53,261 nt of DNA from JAMOAD01 sp023621955. GTDB lineage: Bacteria; Acidobacteriota; Aminicenantia; JAMOAD01. Of the stretch, positions 8,435 to 15,519 are shown piece by piece; position 1 is the stretch's first letter, and every line of letters starts with the position of its first letter. Both the position numbers and the translations under genes were made by a program. The DNA is taken from assembly GCA_035403085.1 (NCBI GenBank), contig DAONEM010000013.1, forward strand, positions 1-53,261. The letters run 5' to 3'. Under the pieces are notes generated by a model. It was not told the origin of the DNA and did not search any database. It saw only the letters and a list, made by a program, of their open reading frames with translations.

Positions 8435-9549
8435 TGTTTTCTACTCTCCTGAAGTCGGCTCACAATCTCTCTCCATTGGCGCCGGAACCGTTCTCTGGAA
8501 AACCTGAGGGCGTTCTCCCGCATCCGGTCTCTATTAAAAACCCCTTTCCCAAAATTGTCAACAGCCTCCCCCAGGGACTCGGGTGTCCCTTCATGGAAGA
8601 AGAGCCCCGTCTCGTTCTCGACGACCGTCTCCAGAGCCCCGCCCCTTCCGAAGGCGATCACGGGGGTACCACAGCTCTGAGCCTCCAGGGGAACGATTCC
8701 GAAATCCTCCTCCCCCGGAAAGATGAGGGCTTTGGCCTTTCGGTAGTGCTCCCTGATGACGGTATCGTCGTTCCCCCCCAGGAAGGTGATGTTAGAGCGG
8801 GCCATCTTCCTGAGCCTCTTTCCCTCGGGCCCCTCTCCCAGAATGCGCAGGGGGATGCCGGAACGGTTGAAGGCCTCCACGGCCAAGTCGACTCTCTTGT
8901 AAGGGACCAGCGCGGAGACCAGAAGGAAAAAGGGCTCTCTCTGGTCGCCCTCCTCCCCGGGAGTGAAAAACTCGGTGTCCACAGGGGGGTAGAGGAGCTG
9001 GGATTCCCTCCGGTAGTAGAGCTCGATTCTCCTGCCCACGTTCCGGCTGTTGGCAACGAAGAGGTCGACCCGAGCCGAGGAGGCCGCGTCCCAAGTGCGT
9101 AGGTAGTGGGCCGCCCCCGAGACGATCAGCCTCTTGATCCCTCGGCTCTTCCCGAAGTAGGCGCCGAACTGGTTCCAAACATACCGCATCGGGGTGTGAC
9201 AGTAGCAGATGTGAAGAGCCTCCGGAGGGGGGACAACCCCTTTGGCCACGGCGTGGGAGGAGCTGATGACAAGGTCGAAGCCTGAAAGATCGAAGCTCTC
9301 CGCCGCCGCAGGAAAGAGGGGTAGGTAACTCCGGTAACGGCTCTTTCCCCAGGGAAGACGTTGAATGAAGGAGGTCCTGATGGGGAGGTTCTCTATCGTC
9401 TCTCTCTGGCTCCCCTTCCGGTGAACCAGGGTGAAGAGGACGATCTCCTCCACATCTTCCCGCTCTTTCATGGCCAGGACGATCTCCTCCAGAACCTTTT
9501 CGCCGCCCCGAACCCCTACGAGCCAATCGTGAACCAAGGCCACCCTCAT
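8431..9549 (-). CDS. GT4-family glycosyltransferase
   Basis: A 372-aa GT-B fold enzyme of the RfaB/WbaZ kind. The start, MRVALVHDWLVGVRGGEKVLEE up to residue 22, is characteristic; near the C-terminus is the donor-binding motif EDFGIVPLEAQSCGTPVIAF with its E-x7-E arrangement. It probably adds a sugar, often mannose in relatives, to the lipid-linked precursor made by the downstream sugar phosphotransferase. GGAGG lies about 8 bases before the ATG. The ~250 bases between this gene and the NatB-like gene hold no gene or clear signal. Confidence 0.9.
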   Translation of the reverse strand: MRVALVHDWLVGVRGGEKVLEEIVLAMKEREDVEEIVLFTLVHRKGSQRETIENLPIRTSFIQRLPWGKSRYRSYLPLFPAAAESFDLSGFDLVISSSHAVAKGVVPPPEALHICYCHTPMRYVWNQFGAYFGKSRGIKRLIVSGAAHYLRTWDAASSARVDLFVANSRNVGRRIELYYRRESQLLYPPVDTEFFTPGEEGDQREPFFLLVSALVPYKRVDLAVEAFNRSGIPLRILGEGPEGKRLRKMARSNITFLGGNDDTVIREHYRKAKALIFPGEEDFGIVPLEAQSCGTPVIAFGRGGALETVVENETGLFFHEGTPESLGEAVDNFGKGVFNRDRMRENALRFSRERFRRQWREIVSRLQESRKQ

Positions 9550-9798
9550 CTCACACTCCTCCCCCGGGAACGTTGAAGAGTCCCAGGAGGCTCTCTTCCC
9601 ACCACTCTCGCGATCTCGAACCCTGGCAACCTCCCCCAGGACTCAAGATTCCGAAGCCCAAAGCCTCCCTTTGGCACCGGCTCCGAAGAGGTCCCTTCCC
9701 GGAAGACCCTCCGCGACACCGGCGGAGATCGATCAAAAGAGCTCCCCGGAAGGCGGGGGAAAGAAAGCCGACCATGACCCCACTTCCCCCCCAGAACC

Positions 9799-11109
9799 TT
9801 ATTTCACCTTGAGCCAGAGAAGAATCTCCTTCAGGTTGGGTTTCTTCCCGTAAGAGAGAATCCCGATCCGGAAGATCTTGGCGGAGAGGTAGGTGATCCC
9901 CAGAGTTGTCAGAACGAGGAGGCCAAGAGAGAGGGCGATCTGCCAGAGAGGGGGGGTCGAGAAGGCGGTTCTCACGAACATCAAAATCGGCGTGAAGAAG
10001 GGAAAGAACGAGAGGAGGACCACCGCGGTGTTGTCGGGATTCTGAATCGTCGAGAAGGCGATGATGAAGGGGATCAGGATCAGGAACATGATGGGCTGGA
10101 GAAACTGCTGGGCCTCCTGGTCGGTGTTCGAGACCGCCCCGGCGATGGCGAAGAGGGTCGAATAGAGGAAGTAGCCCAGGACGAAGAAGAGCGCAAAGGA
10201 GAGGAAAATCGAAGGGGAGAGCGTGAAGCCCTGAAACTCCATGGGGAGGTAGGAGGTGAAGTAGAAGTAGGACCCGAAGAGCATGAAGCACCAGATTCCC
10301 ACTTGAAGGAGGCCTGCCAACCCGACTCCGAAGACCTTTCCCAGGAGGAGGCGGAAGGAGTCGACCGAGGAGAGGAGGACCTCGATGATCCTGGCGTTCT
10401 TCTCTTCCACGACACCCCTCATGAGGATCTGCCCATACCCCATGATCACACCGAAGAGGAGAGAGACCAGGAGAACCGAGAGGAGGTATTCACCGATGAA
10501 CCCTCCCTTCTTCTCCTTCCCCTTCTCTACCTTCATCGTCGAAAGTGAGACCTCTTTGGTCAACTCCGCGATCCGGTCCTCCGGGAAGTTCTCCTCCTTG
10601 AGGAGTTTCCTCTCGGCGATGTCTCTCAGGGAACCCTCGATACTCCTGACGACCCCCAGGTTAGCCACGTTCTTCGCCTTGAGCTGAGCCTTCCGGGAGG
10701 AGAAGAAATCGGAGGGAACGATCAGGTAACCGTAGAGCTCCTTGGCCTCTATCCTCTGCTTCAGCCTCTCCTCCAGGGCGGGGAGGTCAGAGGAGGTGCT
10801 CCGAATCTCTTCCAAGGCGAAAGTGACCTGGCCGTCGCCCTCCATGTCCCCCTCTACGGCCTTTTGGGGATCTTTCTTGGCCGGTTCTTTCCCCTTCTCC
10901 AGAGAGGCCTTCAGGGGTGTAAAGATCTGCCCGGAGAGGTCTACCACGGCGATCTTGGCATCGGTCTTGCTGACTTTCATCATGATGAGGGAGGGGAGGA
11001 AGATCATGCCGATGAAGAAGATCGGGCTGAGAATCGTTCCTATGATAAAGGCTTTCTTCTTGACGATATCTTTAAACTCTTTCTTCAGGATCGTCTTAAT
11101 TTTTCCCAT
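9799..11109 (-). CDS. ABC-2 type exporter permease, NatB-like
   Basis: A 436-aa ABC-2 permease. It begins KIKTILKKEFKDIVKKKAFI, then a first membrane helix, a large extracytoplasmic domain (about 50-225), and five further helices to the end, with GVVEEKNARIIEVLLSSVD between them. This build matches NatB of the Bacillus Na+ exporter and related permeases; the true substrate is unknown. Its start overlaps the NatA-like gene by 14 bases, so the two subunits are made together. Confidence 0.88.
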   Translation of the reverse strand: MGKIKTILKKEFKDIVKKKAFIIGTILSPIFFIGMIFLPSLIMMKVSKTDAKIAVVDLSGQIFTPLKASLEKGKEPAKKDPQKAVEGDMEGDGQVTFALEEIRSTSSDLPALEERLKQRIEAKELYGYLIVPSDFFSSRKAQLKAKNVANLGVVRSIEGSLRDIAERKLLKEENFPEDRIAELTKEVSLSTMKVEKGKEKKGGFIGEYLLSVLLVSLLFGVIMGYGQILMRGVVEEKNARIIEVLLSSVDSFRLLLGKVFGVGLAGLLQVGIWCFMLFGSYFYFTSYLPMEFQGFTLSPSIFLSFALFFVLGYFLYSTLFAIAGAVSNTDQEAQQFLQPIMFLILIPFIIAFSTIQNPDNTAVVLLSFFPFFTPILMFVRTAFSTPPLWQIALSLGLLVLTTLGITYLSAKIFRIGILSYGKKPNLKEILLWLKVK

Positions 11110-12007
11110 CTTCGCCTCTCATGACCTTCATATAGATATTGGTGAGCGAGGGCTCGACTTTTTCAAACTTCTCCACCCGGAGCCCCGCGGTTAGAAGGTT
11201 TTTCAGAAATTCCGTGGGTTCCGTGTCCCCTTCCGTCTCCACCTCATATTCGTGCCCGAAGGCCTGAACCTTCAAAACCTTGGGAAGCGAGGAGAGAAGA
11301 GAGCCCTCTCCGTCGATCCGGATTCTGAAGAGGGTCGCGGCAAAGCGCCCCTTGACCTCCCCCATGGTTCCGGTCAGAACGTTTTGACCCTGCCGGATGA
11401 AGGTAAGTTTATCCACCAGCTTTTCGGCGTGCTCCAGAATGTGGGTCGAGAAGAGAACCGCGGCGCCGCGCTTCTTAACCTCCTCCATCACCTCCAGGAG
11501 GGTGACCGTGTTGATCGGGTCGAGGCCTGAGAAGGGCTCGTCGAGGATCACAATCTCCGGATCGTGGATCAGGGCGGAGACGAATTGAATCTTCTGTTGC
11601 ATCCCCTTGGAAAGCTCCTCCGCCTTTTTGTCCATCCACTCCGAGAGGCCTACCCGTTCGACCCAGTAGGAGGCCTTCTTGTTGGCTTGCGCCGAAGTGA
11701 GCCCCTTGAGCTCCCCCATGTAGCAGAGAAGGTCCCGGACCTTCATCTTCCTGTAAAGGCCGCGCTCTTCCGGGAGGTAACCGATACGGTTCTTCAGCTC
11801 CTCGTCGAAGGGGCGTCCGTTTATCAGAATCTCCCCCTGGTCGGGGGTGAGAATGTTCAGGAGCATGCGGATCGTCGTGGTCTTGCCGGAACCGTTGACG
11901 CCGAGGATCCCGTAGATCGTCCCCTCCTCGACCCGAAAGGAGAGGTTCCTTACAGCCTGCACCTCCCCAAAACTTTTAGATATCCCTGTCGCTTCGATCT
12001 TTTCCAT
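11096..12007 (-). CDS. ABC exporter ATP-binding protein, NatA-like
   Basis: A 303-aa ATPase partner for the ABC-2 permease. Walker A is GVNGSGKT (36-43), the signature is LSKGMQQKIQF, Walker B is EIVILDEPFSGLD, followed by a switch histidine in FSTHILEHAE. About 80 C-terminal residues form the extra domain common in DrrA/NatA-type exporters. GGGAGG lies 4 bases before the ATG. It starts 9 bases after the end of the M48 protease gene. Confidence 0.92.
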   Translation of the reverse strand: MEKIEATGISKSFGEVQAVRNLSFRVEEGTIYGILGVNGSGKTTTIRMLLNILTPDQGEILINGRPFDEELKNRIGYLPEERGLYRKMKVRDLLCYMGELKGLTSAQANKKASYWVERVGLSEWMDKKAEELSKGMQQKIQFVSALIHDPEIVILDEPFSGLDPINTVTLLEVMEEVKKRGAAVLFSTHILEHAEKLVDKLTFIRQGQNVLTGTMGEVKGRFAATLFRIRIDGEGSLLSSLPKVLKVQAFGHEYEVETEGDTEPTEFLKNLLTAGLRVEKFEKVEPSLTNIYMKVMRGEDGKN

Positions 12008-12016
12008 AAAACCTCC

Positions 12017-13552
12017 CTATTGTAGGAGAAGCCATTCGTTTCGATCAAAGAAATAAATACCACAAGAACCGCAACAATCCAAGACCACGGGGAGATTATA
12101 GCTGTAAAAAAAGCGCCCCATAGGCTTTCCGCAGAGGGGACAGGAGAGAAGAGGAGAGGGGTCAAACTCCCCGACCCTGGTCTTGCCGGTCTCCTTCTTC
12201 CTCTTCAAGAAGCCCTCTTTCACCTCTCCCGCGGTCTTCCGGACGCTTTCGGCCACGGGGCTCTCGCGGATCAAGGTCCTCTTGAAACGGACGCCCTCCA
12301 TGACGGCGCCACCGCAACCGGAACAGAGGAGGAGGGGAACATCCTCGAAGTAGGCTCTGGTCAAGGAAACCCCACAACGGGGGCAACCGTGGGGGGTTGC
12401 TTCCCCGAGGGAGAGGGGCGCGATTTCTCCGGCCTCCGGGGAGAAGAGAGTCGACCCAGGCTCGCCCAGGGCTTGGGCCATGGCCTGAGAGAGGGGGAAG
12501 GGACCGGCCCACCCCTCCCGTCCCTTGGTGTAGAGCTCATCCTCCGGGGGAATCTCGGCCCGGTGCCTCATGGTCTGCGTGTAGAAGAGTCCCACCGGAA
12601 CTCCCGCGATTCCCAGAAGCCTGCGGATCCGTTCGGAGAGGGGGGGATGGGTAGAGAAGAGCTCCGCTAGGAGTCCGCTTCCCTCCTCCCAGACCCTCCA
12701 GGCGGGGTTAACGAAAAAGAGCATGGCGAAGGAGGGGTGAGTCAGGGGAACCAGGGCCCTCAGTCGGTCTCTCCCAACAACGCACAGCGCCCTGGCCAAA
12801 GCCTCGGGGTTCCGGGTAAGCTCCAAGGCCTTCAGGTCGGCCAGGTACTCTCTCTGCCGCGAGACCAGGAGTGAAAGAAGCCGGGCGACCAGGGAAGCGA
12901 CCAGGAGGTAGAGGACGACCGTGATGGCGAAGAGTCCGAACCTTCCACCCTGGAGGGGAAGCCCGATTCCCTTCTCCGTTCCCTCTTGCGAAGAAGAGGA
13001 GAAGCCCAGAAGGCGCCGGGTGGAGAGAAACCCCGCCGAGAGCGTCGCGAGAAAGGTTTTGTACTCCGTGTCCCCCTCCACAAGGTGTCCGATCTCGTGG
13101 GCGACGACCCCTTGGATCTCGTCTCTGCGAAGGTTCCCCGCGAGCCCCTCGGAAAGGACAAGGATTCCTCCCTCTTCGGTCTTGATGCTGAAGGCGTTCT
13201 TCAAGGGAGAGGGGAAGATGTAGACCTGGGGAGGGGTCACCCCCGCGGAGAGGGAGATCTCCCGGACGATGTTCTCCACCCGTCGGTGCCGCAGATCCTC
13301 CTTGTCCAAGGGAAGGGCGCCGATGGCGTCGATGAACTCCCTTATCGCCCCTTCGGAGCGTCTCAAGAGGAAGAGAATCGGGAAGAAGGCACCCACCACG
13401 AAGAAGAGGTAGGGAAGAGAGAAGGGGAAAGGGAAGAAGAGGCGGACGATCTCGAAGAGCCCCCACCAGACGAGGAAGAAGAAGCCGAAGAGGAGGGAGA
13501 GGGCCGCCAAACACCTCCGCCGGTTGGCTCTCTGAAAGTTCCAAAAGGTCAT
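12017..13552 (-). CDS. M48 family membrane metalloprotease with C-terminal zinc ribbons
   Basis: A 511-aa HtpX/M48-type zinc protease. The family-like start MTFWNFQRANRRRC is followed by two membrane helices, then the active site HEIGH (H152, E153, H156), more hydrophobic segments and the third-ligand region QREYLADLKALEL. Unusually for HtpX, the last ~140 residues hold two TFIIB-like zinc ribbons (CPRCGVSL...CSGCG and CPLCGKP...CCGSCG). I chose the ATG at 13552: a TTG at 13615 would sit upstream of the predicted promoter. GGAGG touches the ATG, too close to work as an SD, which fits a leaderless message. It may degrade misfolded membrane proteins. Confidence 0.85.
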   Translation of the reverse strand: MTFWNFQRANRRRCLAALSLLFGFFFLVWWGLFEIVRLFFPFPFSLPYLFFVVGAFFPILFLLRRSEGAIREFIDAIGALPLDKEDLRHRRVENIVREISLSAGVTPPQVYIFPSPLKNAFSIKTEEGGILVLSEGLAGNLRRDEIQGVVAHEIGHLVEGDTEYKTFLATLSAGFLSTRRLLGFSSSSQEGTEKGIGLPLQGGRFGLFAITVVLYLLVASLVARLLSLLVSRQREYLADLKALELTRNPEALARALCVVGRDRLRALVPLTHPSFAMLFFVNPAWRVWEEGSGLLAELFSTHPPLSERIRRLLGIAGVPVGLFYTQTMRHRAEIPPEDELYTKGREGWAGPFPLSQAMAQALGEPGSTLFSPEAGEIAPLSLGEATPHGCPRCGVSLTRAYFEDVPLLLCSGCGGAVMEGVRFKRTLIRESPVAESVRKTAGEVKEGFLKRKKETGKTRVGEFDPSPLLSCPLCGKPMGRFFYSYNLPVVLDCCGSCGIYFFDRNEWLLLQ

Positions 13553-13559
13553 CCTCCAG

Positions 13560-13568
13560 AGTATACCA
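13560..13568 (-). promoter_or_regulatory. Extended -10 promoter of the M48 protease gene
   Basis: Minus-strand TGGTATACT, an extended -10 element with TATACT at 13560-13565. Seven bases separate it from the ATG at 13552, so transcription should begin at the start codon. No good -35 box is seen, as is common with extended -10 promoters. Confidence 0.5.
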
Positions 13569-13618
13569 GAAAGCCCCCCATCGGAAGCCTCCTCCCCTTT
13601 CCCAGGGAAAGTCAACTA

Positions 13619-13627
13619 TGGTATAAA
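13619..13627 (+). promoter_or_regulatory. Extended -10 promoter of the glycosyltransferase gene
   Basis: TGGTATAAA with TATAAA at 13622-13627; only a weak -35 (TTCCCA, 17 bases upstream) is present. Transcription would start near 13634, just before the SD of the leader peptide. It points away from the M48 gene, whose promoter lies about 50 bases to the left. Confidence 0.5.
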
Positions 13628-13648
13628 TAGGAATCAAGGAGGACGCCT

Positions 13649-13699
13649 ATGGTCTCTTGCCTCTGTCTCTCTCTTTCCTCCCCCGGTGACGAAGGATGA
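13649..13699 (+). CDS. Leader peptide (16 aa) upstream of the starch-synthase-like gene
   Basis: A short open frame, MVSCLCLSLSSPGDEG, with the best SD of this region (AAGGAGG at 13636-13642, 6 bases before ATG). Its TGA overlaps the ATG of the glycosyltransferase gene (ATGA at 13696-13699). The large gene itself has only a weak AAGG just before its start, so its translation probably depends on ribosomes finishing this peptide. The peptide is rich in Ser, Leu and Cys. It could be a regulatory leader or just a ribosome-loading device. Confidence 0.5.
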   Translation: MVSCLCLSLSSPGDEG

Positions 13700-15444
13700 G
13701 CGTAGCCATACACGTCTCCCACGAAGCGGCGGCGAAGATCGGAGGGATCGGATCGGTCCTCAACGGCCTCGTCTCCTCGCCCTCCTACCGTGCCCGCTTC
13801 TCACGGACCCTCATCTACGGCCCCCTCTTCTCTCTGGAGGGTCCTAGCAAGAACCGGTTGGGAGAGAACAGCCGCCTCCTCTACTCCTCCCTCGATGGAG
13901 TCACCCCCGCCCCCTGGAGAGAGCGTTTCGCCCCTCTGGAGGAGAAATTCGGCCTTCGCTTCGTCTACGGGATCAGGATGATGGGGAACGAGTTTTCCCC
14001 AGAGGAGTCGGTGGAGACGGAGATTCTCCTCTGTGATGTGAGGGGCGCGAAGCGTTCCGCCGTAGACACCCTCAAGTTCACACTCTGGGAGAGCTTCGCC
14101 CTCCCCTGCGACCGCTTCGGTGATTGGGACTTCGAGCAGTACCTCCGCCTGTCGGTTCCCTACGTCGAGGTGGTGGAGGCCCTCTTCGGCTCAGAGCCTT
14201 GTGTTCACTTCGCCCACGAGTATATGGGGGTCCCCTGCGCCTTGGCCGTCGAGCGGGAGAAGAGTCTCCAAAGAAGGCTCGCGGATAAAACCTTCTTCTA
14301 CGCCCATGAGATCAGCCCCGCCAGAGCCTGTGTCGAGAGTCACCCCGGCCACGACACCCTCTTCTACAACCTTCTTCTCCATGACCGTCGGGAGGGCCGT
14401 TCCCTGGAGGAACGGTTTGGTTCGCAGGAGAACAGCTACAGGAGCCAGTTGGTCAAAAGGGCCGTCCACATGAACGGGGTTCTCTGCGTTGGGGATTGGG
14501 TCCAGGAGGAGTTTCTCTACCTCTGTCCGGGAGCGGATCCCAAGAGGGTTCACACCGTCTACAACGGGGCCCCTTCGAGGATGATCGACTTCAAGGAGAA
14601 AGAGCTCCGAAGGGCCTTGATCAAAGAGTATGGAAGACGCCTCTTCCTCTTCACGCCGGACATCATCCTCACCCACGTGGCGAGGCTCGTTGTCAGCAAA
14701 GGGTTCTGGAGAGACCTCCGCTTCCTCTACCCGCTGGACAGAGAACTTGCCGAAAGAGGCCTGAAGGGGATCTTCATTATCCTCTCCACCCTGATCGGAA
14801 CAGGGAGAAACCAAGAGGAGGTCTGCCGGATGGAAGAGGAGTACGGCTGGCCTCTTCTCCACCGGAAGGGGTGGCCCGACCTGGTAGGCGCGGAGGAGAG
14901 CCTCTCGGAATCGCTCTCCCTCTTCAACGCCCGCTCCCAGGCGATCAAGGGGGTCTTCCTCAACCAGTTCGGCTTCGCCCCTGGACGGAGCGGCTTACGG
15001 GTCCCCCAGGAGGCTTCTTTCCTGGATCTGCGGGCGGCCAGCGATCTGGAGTTCGGCCTCTCCATTTACGAACCCTTCGGAATCGCCCAACTGGAAGCTT
15101 CCCCCTTCGGAGGCGTCGCCCTCCTCTCCCGTGCCTGCGGATCCGCCTTTCTCCTTGAACAGACAGGGCTCACCGAGACCCACCGCATCGTCGACTTCGC
15201 CGCTCTCCCCTCGCCCTTGGGGGAATCGCCTCTCGGAAAGGGAGACCTCCTCGCCCGAATCGGCCTCAAGGAGAGGGAGGAGAGGGAAAACAGAGCGGCC
15301 CTGGAAACGGCACCCCTCTTGGCCGAAGATCTTGCCGCGAGAATCAGCAACCCCTCACCCTTCTTCGAGAAGGGTCAGCTCCTTCAGGAGAGAATCTCCT
15401 GGGAGAGGATCTTCCGCGAGAAGATCCTCCCCGCCCTCTCTTGA
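13696..15444 (+). CDS. Starch/glycogen-synthase-like glycosyltransferase (GT5-like)
   Basis: A 582-aa protein with the start of GT5 glycogen synthases, including the ADP-glucose-binding motif as AAKIGGIGSVL (usually KTGGL). Other recognisable parts are HFAHEYMGVPCALA, FFYAHEISPAR, the middle VHTVYNGAPSRMIDF (like glycogen synthase's NGID) and the donor-side SIYEPFGIAQLEASPFGGVAL. It is longer than bacterial GlgA (about 480 aa) and diverged, so the donor and product are open; glycogen or another glucan is a guess. No glg genes lie nearby. Translation seems coupled to the 16-aa leader peptide. Confidence 0.75.
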   Translation: MSVAIHVSHEAAAKIGGIGSVLNGLVSSPSYRARFSRTLIYGPLFSLEGPSKNRLGENSRLLYSSLDGVTPAPWRERFAPLEEKFGLRFVYGIRMMGNEFSPEESVETEILLCDVRGAKRSAVDTLKFTLWESFALPCDRFGDWDFEQYLRLSVPYVEVVEALFGSEPCVHFAHEYMGVPCALAVEREKSLQRRLADKTFFYAHEISPARACVESHPGHDTLFYNLLLHDRREGRSLEERFGSQENSYRSQLVKRAVHMNGVLCVGDWVQEEFLYLCPGADPKRVHTVYNGAPSRMIDFKEKELRRALIKEYGRRLFLFTPDIILTHVARLVVSKGFWRDLRFLYPLDRELAERGLKGIFIILSTLIGTGRNQEEVCRMEEEYGWPLLHRKGWPDLVGAEESLSESLSLFNARSQAIKGVFLNQFGFAPGRSGLRVPQEASFLDLRAASDLEFGLSIYEPFGIAQLEASPFGGVALLSRACGSAFLLEQTGLTETHRIVDFAALPSPLGESPLGKGDLLARIGLKEREERENRAALETAPLLAEDLAARISNPSPFFEKGQLLQERISWERIFREKILPALS

Positions 15445-15467
15445 AGGGCACAACCCCACCAAGGGGA

Positions 15468-15482
15468 GGGGAAACTTTCCCC
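15468..15482. promoter_or_regulatory. Perfect inverted repeat upstream of the S46 peptidase gene
   Basis: GGGGAAA, a single C, then TTTCCCC: a perfect 15-base palindrome, 38 bases before the S46 start codon. With one central base it cannot form a stable hairpin loop as it stands, so a dimeric repressor or activator site is more likely than a terminator. No regulator gene is adjacent. Confidence 0.4.
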
Positions 15483-15519
15483 GGAGTCGGGCGTAAAACA
15501 GAAAAAATAGGAGGTTTCC

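Noticed and set aside
9551..10291. A 246-codon minus-strand frame between the glycosyltransferase and NatB genes
   Set aside because: Most of it overlaps the NatB gene in another frame and its composition (HLL, PLR runs) is that of a shadow.
12017..13615. TTG start at 13615 for the M48 protease
   Set aside because: It lies upstream of the likely -10 element and adds 21 residues unlike the family; the ATG at 13552 gives the usual M48 start.
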